A stretch of 64,000 nucleotides of DNA from Rhizobium tibeticum. Its GTDB lineage: Bacteria; Pseudomonadota; Alphaproteobacteria; Rhizobiales; Rhizobiaceae. The stretch spans positions 62,001 to 126,000 of the forward strand of contig NZ_FOCV01000016.1 of assembly GCF_900110205.1 (NCBI RefSeq), read 5' to 3'. The position numbers and the translations under genes are program-made. Each line of letters begins with the position of its first letter. Position 1 is the first letter of the stretch. Positions 54,450 to 63,048 of the stretch are shown piece by piece. The notes under the pieces are model-generated. The model had not been told where the DNA came from. It saw only the letters and a list, made by a program, of their open reading frames with translations, and ran no database searches.

Positions 54450-55292
54450 CTAGTGGGTACTTTGCTGTTTCGCCCTCGCAACGATCTGTGTCGGGTTCAC
54501 AAACTGCAATGCGAGAACCAGCCAGAACAATGTCGTGACCATGTAGACCACGGCCATCGCATCGATCGATTGGCCTGCGCGAACGCCTGATGCAAATACG
54601 GCGTAGTAGAGCGACACGACGAGGGTCTGCGTCGTCGGTCCGGCAATCAGGAAGGTCAGCTCGAACATCGCGATGGTTCGCACCAGCACCAGCAGCAGCG
54701 CAGCCAGCATCCCCGGTAGAAGCAGCGGCAGCAAAATGCGCAGGAAAAGGCTCGTCGTTCCTGCGCCGAAAACTCGTGCGGCCGCTTCTATGCGCGGGTC
54801 GATCTGCTCGATGAACGGGATCATCACTAAAACAACGAAGGGCAACGACGGGACGACGTTGATCAGCACGACGCCCCAGAAGGTGCCGCCGAGCCCAAGC
54901 TGGTAGAGGACGGTTGCCAGCGGAATGCCGTAGGTCAATGGAGGGATCAGCAACGGCAACAAGAACAGTAAAATGACCAGGCGTTTTCCGGGAAAGTCGC
55001 GCCGCGCCAGCGCGTATGCGGTCGTGATGCCCAAAATTCCGGAGATGATGACGACAGTGAAGACGATCTCAAAGGTGACAAGGACAACGCTGGAAAGTTG
55101 GAATTCCTTCCAGGCGCTGAAATACCAGCGTGTCGTCCAACCTGCCGGCAGCCATGTTCCAAGCCAGCGCGTCGCAAAAGAGTTGACCATGACAGCGGCA
55201 ATAACGGCGAGCAGATTGAGGACAAAGAGGATGGCCAGCGCCCAAATGGCGAACCGCCAGATCTTTGAGGTGGGCCCCTGATCTCGGATCAT
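54450..55292 (-). CDS. Pot-like ABC transporter permease (second)
   Basis: The 280-residue membrane protein has six hydrophobic segments and the EAA-like loop EAAARVFGAGTTSLFLRILL, as in PotC/ThiP-type permeases. The ATG at 55292 begins 2 bases after the stop of the first permease (55295). It is the last gene of the minus-strand order binding protein-ATPase-permease-permease. Confidence 0.88.
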   Translation of the reverse strand: MIRDQGPTSKIWRFAIWALAILFVLNLLAVIAAVMVNSFATRWLGTWLPAGWTTRWYFSAWKEFQLSSVVLVTFEIVFTVVIISGILGITTAYALARRDFPGKRLVILLFLLPLLIPPLTYGIPLATVLYQLGLGGTFWGVVLINVVPSLPFVVLVMIPFIEQIDPRIEAAARVFGAGTTSLFLRILLPLLLPGMLAALLLVLVRTIAMFELTFLIAGPTTQTLVVSLYYAVFASGVRAGQSIDAMAVVYMVTTLFWLVLALQFVNPTQIVARAKQQSTH

Positions 55293-55294
55293 GA

Positions 55295-56172
55295 CTAACC
55301 TTTCGTGCCGCCGGCGGGGCCGCGGTAGAAAAGTGAGCGGGTGGCCAGAACGGCAAGCACGACAACCAGCTCCACGCCGCCCATGATGAGCGCGATCGTC
55401 GAACCGAGCGAATGATCATATTGCTCGAAGGCTGCCTGATAGGCTGCAATCGAGATGACGCGCGTTGGGCCGGCAGGCGCCCCCAGAAGAACGGCGGAGG
55501 GAAACACCGCAAAGGCCTGCACGAAGGCCAGGCAGAAGGTGACAGCGAGCCCCGGGACCAAAAGCGGAAGGAAGACCCTAAAGAAGCGCTGTCGTGGTCC
55601 CGCGCCCAGTGTCGCCGCCGCCTGCTCGATCGCGGGATCGATGCGGTAACGTAAGACAGCGTCAGCAGGAAGGCGAAGGGAAAACCGGTGATCAGCAACG
55701 AGGCAAAGACGCCCCAGTAGTTATTCGTCAGCTTCACCGGCGCGTCGAGGATGCCGAGCATCAAGAGGGTATGATTGAACCAGCCGCGCGGCCCGAGAAA
55801 GGTCAAAAGGCCATCTGCCACGAAGACCGTGCCGAGGGTAATCGGCAGCACGAGAATGGTGGTTAGCAGCCGCTGCCTGCGCATCAGGCGCACGCGCAAG
55901 GCAACTGGTACGGCAAAGGCAAGGTTGATCACCGTTACAGGCAGTGCCAGCCACATCGTCGCGGCGATCGTCCGATATTGGAACGGATCGCTGAAAAACT
56001 TCGCGTAGTTCGCATACCACGTGCCCTCTTCCGGCATGACGGAATCGGCCACACCATAAAGGAACGGGTAGACAAACATCGCGATCATGAAGATCAGCCC
56101 CGGCAGCAACAAAAGCGTCGTGCCATCGAGACCGCGAGCAGCAAGCCGTGTTCGCAGCGAAGGGCCGTTCAT
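55295..56172 (-). pseudogene. Pot-like ABC transporter permease (first) with a single-base frameshift
   Basis: The first part starts at the ATG at 56172 with six-segment permease layout and ends in a wrong frame after LLTLSYVTASIP. The rest continues in another frame, ending FYRGPAGGTKG at 55295. It includes the EAA-like stretch, read as EQAAATLGAGPRQRFFRVFL. Adding one base at about 55644 (expected C before CGGTAAC on the plus strand) restores 292 residues. It is either a recent mutation, which would disable the transporter, or a sequencing error. Confidence 0.85.
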
Positions 56173-57269
56173 CGGCTGGTTCCTTTGAAGACCAGCGCCC
56201 GACCGGCAATCGGTTGCAGCCTGGTCGATGCTCCCCGCGCCAATTGCTCATCCGCCCGGAAATAGACTTCAGAGCCGTCCCCTGCCCGCGCCATGCCAAA
56301 AAATGCTCGCCCGCGATACTCCATGCTGCTGACAGTGGCAGCGATCCCCTCGCCGTTCGACGCGACAAGGTCTTCCGGGCGGACAGACAGGATCGCTGCA
56401 TCGCCGACGCTGAGCGGCGAGCGCATCGTGCCAACGAGGCGGGCGCCGGCGACCTCGATTTCGGCCTCTGCGTTCGTCACACGCGTAATGCGGCCTTCAA
56501 CACGCGTCCTGAAGCCCATGAAGTCGGCAACGTCGACGTTCACAGGGCGCTGGTAGAGATCCTGAGGCGAGCCGATTTGTTCTATATGGCCCTGGCTCAT
56601 GACGACGATGCGGTCGGCAAGCGACAGCGCCTCATCCTGATCATGCGTCACATAGATGGTGGTGGAACCGATCTGATCGTGGATTCCGCGAATTTCGGCG
56701 CGCATCTCGAGCCGAAGCTTCGCATCGAGATTAGAAAGCGGCTCGTCCATCAGGACGATTGGCGGACGAATGACGATAGCGCGCGCGATCGCCACGCGCT
56801 GCTGCTGGCCACCGGACAGCTGCCCCGGCAACTTATCGGCCTGGCTTTCGAGACGCACCAGCGCCAGTGCATCGCGGATGCGCTGGTCGGCCTCTGGCCC
56901 CTTTATGCCCTGCATGGCAAGGCCGAATCCGACATTCTTGCGCACGCTCATATGTGGAAACAGGGCGTAGCTTTGGAACACCATGCCAAAGCCGCGGCGC
57001 TCGGGTTCGAGCTGATCGATGCGCGTGCCGCCAAGCCGGATTTCGCCACTGGTCAGTGGCAGCAAGCCGGCGATGCAGTTCAGTGCAGTCGACTTGCCGC
57101 AACCGGACGGACCAAGCAGCGCCACGAACTCTCCAGGTTCGATCGCAAGATTGATGCCGTTCAAAGCGTTGAACGCTCCGAAGACGCGACGCATCCCATC
57201 GAGTTCCAGGCGTGCGTTCTTGCGCGTCGATGCTGCGGCATTCGAAACCGAAGTCAAATCAATCTCCAT
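56169..57269 (-). CDS. Pot-like ABC transporter ATP-binding protein
   Basis: The 366-residue ATPase has Walker A GPSGCGKST, signature LSGGQQQRV, Walker B IVLMDEPLSNLDAKLR and VTHDQDEAL, with a C-terminal TOBE-like domain (SVRPEDL). The ATG at 57269 (MEIDLTSVS) is chosen, because upstream codons lie within the preceding hairpin and gene. It overlaps the first permease by four bases. Confidence 0.9.
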   Translation of the reverse strand: MEIDLTSVSNAAASTRKNARLELDGMRRVFGAFNALNGINLAIEPGEFVALLGPSGCGKSTALNCIAGLLPLTSGEIRLGGTRIDQLEPERRGFGMVFQSYALFPHMSVRKNVGFGLAMQGIKGPEADQRIRDALALVRLESQADKLPGQLSGGQQQRVAIARAIVIRPPIVLMDEPLSNLDAKLRLEMRAEIRGIHDQIGSTTIYVTHDQDEALSLADRIVVMSQGHIEQIGSPQDLYQRPVNVDVADFMGFRTRVEGRITRVTNAEAEIEVAGARLVGTMRSPLSVGDAAILSVRPEDLVASNGEGIAATVSSMEYRGRAFFGMARAGDGSEVYFRADEQLARGASTRLQPIAGRALVFKGTSR

Positions 57270-57284
57270 CTTCAAAATGAGGTG

Positions 57285-57313
57285 GCCGGCCCGAGACGCG
57301 ATTCCGGGCCGGC
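57285..57313 (-). other. Hairpin after the Pot-like binding-protein gene
   Basis: GCCGGCCCG (57285-57293) and CGGGCCGGC (57305-57313) form a perfect 9-bp stem with an 11-base loop, 11 bases after the binding-protein stop on the minus strand. A T-run lies on the plus-strand side only, so on the minus strand it is not a simple terminator. Confidence 0.65.
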
Positions 57314-57324
57314 TGTTTTTTTGA

Positions 57325-58500
57325 TCAGCCCTTCTTGGCGCCGATCTTCTCGTCCCAGATGCGGAAGGCTTCGACCAGTTGCTTCGGCTCCAGCGGAACC
57401 TCCAGCGGATTGTTAGCAATCCAGTCGGCATATTCGGGACGGCCGAACTCCTTGATCGTGTCCTGGCTTTCTTGCGGCGCCATCTCGAGGGTGACGTCCT
57501 TCACAGCCGGACCCGGATAGAAATAACCGGCATCGTAGGCGATCGCCTGCTGCTTGGGCTGCAGGATGTAGTTGAGCACGTCGATCAGCACGCCGATCTT
57601 CTCGTCCGAGACGCCCTTCGGGACGACCGCGTAATGGGCGTCCGTGACCCAATGGAAGCCATCGAGCTTCTGCACCTTCGCCTCTGCTGGAACAATGCCG
57701 AGCGCCCGCGGATTGATGTCCCAGCCGGTCGTCGATACGACGATGTCGCGCGTCCCCTCGCCAAGCTCCTTCATCACCTGGCCGGTGCCCGTCGGATAAT
57801 ACTCAATGTGTTCGCCAAGTGCCGCGAGATAGTCCCACGTCTTTGCCCAGCCCTTGGCGGGGTCGCGAGGGTCACTGTCGCCAAGCAGGTATGGCAAGCC
57901 CATGAGGAAGGTGCGGCCGGGACCCGAATTGGCCGGCCGAGCATAGATGAAGCGGTTCTTGTTGGCCTTCGCCCATTCAAGCAGCTCCTGCGCCGATTTC
58001 GGCGGCGTAGGTACCTTGTCGGGCATATATTCGATGAGTGGGCCTGAGGGGTAGTAGGTGATGACGACGCCCTGATCCTTGGCAAGAGCCTGCATCTTGA
58101 AAGCCTGCGGCTGCAGGATCTGTTCGAGGTTAGGAAGCTCCGACTTGTGTGCCTTCAGATCGATCCAAAGCCCCTGATCAAGGCCTGCCGAGAGCGCGTC
58201 CGTTCCCGTCAGGACGAGATCGATATCGACTTTACCGGCCGCCTGCTGCGCCTTGATCTTGCCGGGCAACTCAGGTGCCGGTGCCTTTGTGAAGGCGAAG
58301 CTGGAAACCCAGTCGGCCTTTTCCGCGGCATAGGCCTCGAACATGCCCTGCGTCAGCGCCAGGTTGCCGGCGACATCAGCAATCGTGACGGTGACGGGGC
58401 TTGCCGGTTTCTTGGCCTGCGCAAAGGCCCTCAGCGGCAGCATGGTTGCAACGGCGGCGCCCGCTGCGGTGCCGACGAATGTTCTGCGGGTGACTTTCAT
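57325..58500 (-). CDS. Pot-like ABC transporter solute-binding protein with Tat signal
   Basis: The 391-residue protein starts MKVTRRTFVG, a twin-arginine motif followed by a hydrophobic segment (AAVATMLPLRAFA), so it is probably exported folded by Tat. The mature part has the family layout of PotD/AfuA-type receptors, such as VDIDLVLTGTDALSAGLDQG and DLVVSTTGWDINP-like forms. It is first in the ABC operon and divergent from a GntR gene. The ligand is unknown. The neighbouring uxuA makes a uronic-acid-related compound possible. Confidence 0.82.
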   Translation of the reverse strand: MKVTRRTFVGTAAGAAVATMLPLRAFAQAKKPASPVTVTIADVAGNLALTQGMFEAYAAEKADWVSSFAFTKAPAPELPGKIKAQQAAGKVDIDLVLTGTDALSAGLDQGLWIDLKAHKSELPNLEQILQPQAFKMQALAKDQGVVITYYPSGPLIEYMPDKVPTPPKSAQELLEWAKANKNRFIYARPANSGPGRTFLMGLPYLLGDSDPRDPAKGWAKTWDYLAALGEHIEYYPTGTGQVMKELGEGTRDIVVSTTGWDINPRALGIVPAEAKVQKLDGFHWVTDAHYAVVPKGVSDEKIGVLIDVLNYILQPKQQAIAYDAGYFYPGPAVKDVTLEMAPQESQDTIKEFGRPEYADWIANNPLEVPLEPKQLVEAFRIWDEKIGAKKG

Positions 58501-58668
58501 CCTGTTTCTCCTCCTCCTGTTGTCGGACGCCGCTAACGCGCTTCAATGCGTCCTCGAGCCGGTCGTTGCAGGACCGGAAGCTTAATCGCCAAATGTGTGA
58601 AACCTCTTGAAATGGTTGCCAAAAACACCGTCCTCCTCGGCACGCCTTGGCAGTCGCAATAAATTGAT

Positions 58669-58678
58669 ATACTAGTAT
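58669..58678. promoter_or_regulatory. Palindrome upstream of GntR-type regulator, likely operator
   Basis: ATACTAGTAT is a perfect 10-base palindrome ending 14 bases before the GntR start and 169 bases before the divergent binding-protein gene. GntR/FadR-type regulators bind short AT-rich dyads of this size, so autoregulation and control of the ABC operon are plausible. Confidence 0.5.
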
Positions 58679-58692
58679 GCACGATCAAGTCA

Positions 58693-59430
58693 ATGTCAGG
58701 GCTCCTTATGCAGGCAGCAGTTGTTTCCGTTCCGACGGCCTTGCCTTTCGAGGCCGAGAGGCCGACGAAGCTTCGCCGCGTGACGAATGCCGGCGCTATC
58801 TTCGATCGGCTCTACGCGGATATACTTGCCCTGCGAATCCCACCCGGAATGCTGTTGCAGGAAAAGCGGATTGCCGAAGAGTTCAATGTCTCCCGCACTC
58901 CGGTGCGTGAGGCGCTGCTTCGATTGTCAGAGGGCGGGCTTGTCGATATCTATCCGCAGTCCGGCACGGTCGTATCGCGGGTCCCCGTCTCTGCGATCCC
59001 GGAGGCGGTGGTCGTGCGCAAGTCGCTTGAAGGAACGACTGTCGAACGCGCCGCCGAAGTAGCCACGGCAGCCGATATCGATCGCCTGAATTCCATCATC
59101 TCACGACAGCGATCGCTTGCCGCGCTCGGTGATACGTCCGCCTTTCACGAGGAGGACGAGGCCTTCCACGAGGCCGTCGCCGAGATTGCCGGCTATCCCG
59201 GCATCTGGACGATCCTTAAGACGGTCAAGGTGCAAATCGACCGCGCCCGACGACTGACGCTGCCGGTTCTTGGCCGCATGGACAATGTCGTGCACGAACA
59301 CGGGCTCATTCGCGACGCGATCGCTGCCCACGACGTGGAAGCAGCGCGTGCGGCCATGATGCACCACTTGAGCGCCGTCATTCCCGACGTCAACGAGCTT
59401 CGCGCCCAGTATCCCGATTATTTCTGCTGA
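58693..59430 (+). CDS. GntR-family (FCD-type) transcriptional regulator
   Basis: The 245-residue protein has a winged helix-turn-helix (ALRIPPGMLLQEKRIAEEFN, then SRTPVREALLRLSEGGLV) and a C-terminal FCD ligand domain with AFHEAVAEIAG and VHEHGLIRDAIAAHDVEAA, whose Asp/His residues usually bind a metal. An ATG at 58708 is an alternative start. It is followed 40 bases later by uxuA and is divergent from the ABC operon, so it probably controls both in response to a uronic-acid product. Confidence 0.9.
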   Translation: MSGLLMQAAVVSVPTALPFEAERPTKLRRVTNAGAIFDRLYADILALRIPPGMLLQEKRIAEEFNVSRTPVREALLRLSEGGLVDIYPQSGTVVSRVPVSAIPEAVVVRKSLEGTTVERAAEVATAADIDRLNSIISRQRSLAALGDTSAFHEEDEAFHEAVAEIAGYPGIWTILKTVKVQIDRARRLTLPVLGRMDNVVHEHGLIRDAIAAHDVEAARAAMMHHLSAVIPDVNELRAQYPDYFC

Positions 59431-59470
59431 GCCTGTCAGCGGCAACGACAAGATCCCAAGGAGGAAATGC

Positions 59471-60658
59471 ATGCGCCAGGGTTGGAGATGGTTTGGACCG
59501 GAGGCACCTGTAACGCTCGACGAGGTGCGGCAGACCGGTGCGACCAATATCGTTTCGTCCCTGCACCAGGTACCGATCGGCCGCGCCTGGACTGAAGCGG
59601 AAGTGCGCGAGCGCCAGGCGATGATCGAAACGACGCCGGCCGGACGCTCGAGCCTGACATGGTCCGTTGTCGAGAGCATCCCGATACCGGATGCCGTCAA
59701 GCGTAATGGTGGACGGGCCAAGGCAGAAATCGAGGCCTGGATCGCCAGCCTTGAAGCCGTTGCAGCCTGCGGGATTCCAATTGTCTGCTACAACTTCATG
59801 CCCGTTGTCGACTGGACGCGCACCGAACTCGATTATGTCATCGATACCGGCGCCACTGCCATGCGTTTCGATTATGAGAAATTCGCGGTCTTCGATCTCT
59901 TCGTGCTTCAACGCGCCGGTGCCGAGCGGCAATACTCCCCTGAGGACATGGCGCGTGCGCGCGCCGTGTTCGATGCGATGACCGAAGCCGAGATTGCAGA
60001 GATCACTCGGATCATCACATCCGCCCTACCCGGCTCGACGACCGAACCGCTGACGATCCCGCAGTTCCGTGAAAAGCTCGCAGCTTATAGCGGTATCGAC
60101 GCCGCCAAGCTGCGCCAGCATCTTATCGAATTTCTTCAAGCAGTGACGCCTGTGGCCGAAGCGCGCGGCGTCAAGCTGACGCTCCACCCGGATGATCCGC
60201 CGCGCTCGCTCTTTGGTCTGCCGCGTATCGCGTCGACAGCCGAAGACTATGCGGCGCTTTTTAGTGCCGTGCCCTCGAAGGCGAATGGCATGTGCTACTG
60301 CACCGGCAGCCTCGGAGTGCGTGCTGACAACGACCTGCCGGCAATTGCCCGCCGCTTCGCATCGAGAATCCATTTCGCCCATCTTCGGGCAACAAAACGC
60401 GAGGGCGACGGACGCAGCTTCCACGAGAGCGCCCATCTGGAGGGAGACGTCGACATGGTTGCAGTCCTGAAGGAACTTGTCGCCGAAGACCGCGGGCGTC
60501 GGTCAAACGAAACAATAGTGTTCCGATCTGACCACGGCCATCGCATGCTCGATGATCTCGACAAGACCGTGACGCCGGGTTATCCGGCCATCGGTCGACT
60601 GCGCGGTCTGGCCGAGCTTCGCGGCATTCTCTATGCCCTGGGTGCCCAGCCGACGTAA
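59471..60658 (+). CDS. uxuA: Mannonate dehydratase
   Basis: The 395-residue enzyme removes water from D-mannonate to form 2-keto-3-deoxy-D-gluconate in hexuronate breakdown. Family stretches seen are MRQGWRWFGPEAPVTL, VPIGRAWTEAEV, YNFMPVVDWTRT, LHPDDPPRSLFGLPRI with metal ligands, CYCTGSLG and HFAHLRATKR. GGAGG lies just upstream of the ATG. The partner fructuronate reductase (uxuB) and the keto-deoxy-gluconate genes are not in the window. Confidence 0.95.
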   Translation: MRQGWRWFGPEAPVTLDEVRQTGATNIVSSLHQVPIGRAWTEAEVRERQAMIETTPAGRSSLTWSVVESIPIPDAVKRNGGRAKAEIEAWIASLEAVAACGIPIVCYNFMPVVDWTRTELDYVIDTGATAMRFDYEKFAVFDLFVLQRAGAERQYSPEDMARARAVFDAMTEAEIAEITRIITSALPGSTTEPLTIPQFREKLAAYSGIDAAKLRQHLIEFLQAVTPVAEARGVKLTLHPDDPPRSLFGLPRIASTAEDYAALFSAVPSKANGMCYCTGSLGVRADNDLPAIARRFASRIHFAHLRATKREGDGRSFHESAHLEGDVDMVAVLKELVAEDRGRRSNETIVFRSDHGHRMLDDLDKTVTPGYPAIGRLRGLAELRGILYALGAQPT

Positions 60659-60802
60659 TAGTGGATTGCGGCTGCGGTCCTTCGTGGTCTCAAAATCGTG
60701 GGTTACAGGTGGAGCGGTCGACCTCTGGAAGGGCAACTGCCCACGCATTTGGAACAAACTTGGGCACAATTCATTTCTCTTCGTGCAGAGAGGAGAAACG
60801 AT

Positions 60803-61102
60803 ATGACCTACGACCCGAATGATCCGAACCGCAACCCCACGACCGATCACGACCCGCGCACGCCACCGCTGCGCCGCAGCCCTAGCAGCTGGATCGGATG
60901 GATTGCCGCGATCGCCGTGATCCTTGTCGCAGCGTTTGCTATCACAGAATGGTTTGACCGGCCGGGCACCGATCCTAACCCGACCGCTTCGACCACTGAA
61001 TCTCAGCCGATGAAACCACCGGCAGCCCCTATAGCGCCGTCCAGCGAGCCGGCAACGCCCGCCCCGGCCAACCCTTCGACCGGCGGTACGACACAGCAGT
61101 AA
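60803..61102 (+). CDS. Small single-pass membrane protein with Pro-rich tail
   Basis: The 99-residue product has a polar N-terminus rich in Asp/Pro (DPNDPNRNPTTDHDPR), one hydrophobic segment (WIGWIAAIAVILVAAFAITE) and a Pro/Ala/Ser/Thr-rich C-terminal tail. AGGAG precedes the ATG at 60803, and the longer frame is rejected. A single-pass membrane protein is likely, with the tail on the periplasmic side. I do not recognise a named family. A clear terminator follows. Confidence 0.7.
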   Translation: MTYDPNDPNRNPTTDHDPRTPPLRRSPSSWIGWIAAIAVILVAAFAITEWFDRPGTDPNPTASTTESQPMKPPAAPIAPSSEPATPAPANPSTGGTTQQ

Positions 61103-61116
61103 GCATACTGATAAGC

Positions 61117-61160
61117 GGAGCCTCACCTCTTGGAGGAGAGGCTCCTCCGGTATCTTTTTT
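61117..61160 (+). terminator. Rho-independent terminator
   Basis: GGAGCCTC (61117-61124) and GAGGCTCC (61138-61145) pair, with an inner CCTC/GAGG stem extending it after one mismatch, and TCTTTTTT follows at 61153-61160. It closes the small membrane-protein gene 15 bases after its stop. Confidence 0.85.
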
Positions 61161-61352
61161 CCAAGCCCCCCCAACCCTTTCTTGTCTCCACGGACAAAGG
61201 CGTCGCTCACGGGAGGTCGCGGCTTGAAAGCGCGTGAGGCAAATATCAAGCGCAACCTGTGCAGCGCATGCGGCAAATGCCAATAGCGACCAGTGTGCTT
61301 GACGAAACCCGATCATTTCAGTTCGATGGCGCCGGGACAGGCGAAACCTTCA

Positions 61353-61896
61353 TCATGACAGCTCTAAACCCGGTGCATCATCGCGCTGCTGCTGGCATGC
61401 GCGGCGCTGCTCGGCGCGCGGATCAGCCTGCGTTCGGCACTCTTTCGGTGCTTGCAGTTGGTTTTCTGGTTGCATCCGCCAAGACGGCCTTCGTCGATGC
61501 CGCAAATGAACTGAAGACGTCGGCTGCTCGCCTCGTCCTGCTTGACCGCATATTGACGGCAGTATGGAACTGACACGGCGCAGGCACGCGAGAGGTTTGC
61601 GAAGCTGGTAAAGGCTCGTATCGCGCAGGTTTTTGGAGGCGCCAGCCGGCGAGGCTCTCGGGAGGGAAGCAACCGCCTTCCTGGTAGTGCTGACGTTCTG
61701 GCTGATCGTGATCTTTCTCACATTCGGCCTTTTGTCGCCCTATAACGGCACGGTCATATCAATCATTGTCGCTTGCGCTCTGTCTGCCGGAGGTGCGGTG
61801 TTCATCGTCAACGATATGGCCCACCCTTGCGGAGGCCTGATCTATGTTTCGGATGAGCCTTTGCGTATCGCCCTGTCGCGGATGGGGCGCGGTTGA
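61353..61896 (+). pseudogene. DUF4239 (bestrophin-like) membrane protein relic
   Basis: In one frame the segment ANELKTSAARLVLLDRILT is followed, after a frame change at about 61557, by QYGTDTAQARERFAKLVKAR. After a large gap and another frame change comes the C-terminal membrane part FLVVLTFWLIVIFLTFGLLS and ALSAGGAVFIVNDMAHPCGG, ending in a TGA at 61896. This order is that of DUF4239 proteins, but about 90 internal residues and the N-terminus are lost. It is a decayed gene. Confidence 0.7.
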
Positions 61897-61933
61897 TCGC
61901 CCCGCAGCAGTCGGTCTCAACACACAGCGTGGA

Positions 61934-62131
61934 TCAGTGCGTCGCCGCGCGCTTCTTGGAGGCCGCGAGAATGTAGTCGTCGGCAATATCCGCGATCGCC
62001 ATGGCGATTTCGGTCGACGAGAAGCCGACCAGTTTTTCGCCCTGAATGATCTGGTATACGGCTTCCTCTATCTTTTCACGGCAGGCAGAAAGCCTGTCGG
62101 CGTGGCTGATAACTATAGGACGTAATTCCAT
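61934..62131 (-). CDS. Small hypothetical protein
   Basis: The 65-residue product from the ATG at 62131 has GGGGGT upstream and is helical (REKIEEAVYQIIQGEKLVGF, IAMAIADIADDYILAASKKR). It is soluble, with a basic C-terminus. An ATG at 62158 would add nine residues. I do not recognise a family. It is divergent from the XRE gene region. Confidence 0.6.
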   Translation of the reverse strand: MELRPIVISHADRLSACREKIEEAVYQIIQGEKLVGFSSTEIAMAIADIADDYILAASKKRAATH

Positions 62132-62601
62132 GGCACTTACCCCCGGTCGATGCGGCACACACGTTCTTGATGTGCGTTGAATGTTGATTTTGGTTAAGCA
62201 AGTGAAGGTCGCGACATCCGTGATGTTATTGAACGATGCCCCACTATCGCGATTTCAGCTAAAAAGCCGCCTACAGCCTCCGCAAAGACGGCGCCAAAGC
62301 TTCAACTTAACCGTGCCTGGACTATAGTCACAAAAATCTGGAACAGCTTGTGAAATCGACGTGACACTACCATGGATAGAGCATTCGAAATATATACTGC
62401 CCAAGGTCGGCAATATTTGCAGAGATCTTGCTTCTCGATGCATCGGGTCTGGCTGAATTTCCCCGGCGTCGGTAAAAATCGCAACGCCACAGCAAAATGT
62501 GTTGGCATCAGCAATTAGCTTCTTGAATAAATTTACTCTTGGTTGTATTTTTTGTAAATCTCATCATAATGCCAGTCTGACACGAGGAAACGGGGGATGC
62601 C
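62132..62601. other. Intergenic region upstream of the second XRE gene
   Basis: These 470 bases contain no convincing gene. The right half is AT-rich and holds the element GCAATTAGC-TTC-TTGAAT at 62511-62528, shared with the upstream region of the XRE paralogue at 51853, here 73 bases before the start. Confidence 0.5.
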
Positions 62602-63045
62602 ATGAAGGCCAAAACTCCAAACGCTATTGATGCCTATGTGGGTGAGCGTGTCAGGTTAAGGCGGAAGCTACTTGGTTTGAGCCAGGTTAGCCTATCGGAA
62701 TCCTTAGGCATTACGTTCCAACAGCTGCAAAAATACGAAAAGGGCGTCAACCGCATAGGCGCGAGCCGGCTGCAGCGCATTGCAGAAGTCCTTGGCGTGC
62801 CTATCGGCTTCTTTTTCGATGAACAGACGGCGCAGACAGCGGGCCTGCGGTTGAGCGCCGATACCGACGAAGTTGCGCATTTCATCGCTTCGAAGGAAGG
62901 TCTGGCGCTGACGCGGGCCTTCATCGCGATCGAAGATCCGAATGTTCGTCGAAAGCTGCTGGCCCTTGCAAGGAGCCTTGGCTCCACGCAATCGGTCACG
63001 GATGAGCGTGAGGGCTGGGAACGGGTGGACGAAACAAGAGGATAG
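62602..63045 (+). CDS. XRE-family transcriptional regulator (paralogue)
   Basis: The 147-residue protein has a Cro/CI helix-turn-helix (RLRRKLLGLSQVSLSESLGI, then FQQLQKYEKGVNRIGASRLQ) and a C-terminal helical half with FIASKEGLALTRAFIAIE. It matches the protein encoded at 51853 along the whole length (TPNAIDxxVG start, SKEGLALxRAF near the end). Its stop is 3 bases before the SARP-type gene, so the two are co-transcribed. Confidence 0.88.
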   Translation: MKAKTPNAIDAYVGERVRLRRKLLGLSQVSLSESLGITFQQLQKYEKGVNRIGASRLQRIAEVLGVPIGFFFDEQTAQTAGLRLSADTDEVAHFIASKEGLALTRAFIAIEDPNVRRKLLALARSLGSTQSVTDEREGWERVDETRG

Positions 63046-63048
63046 CCG

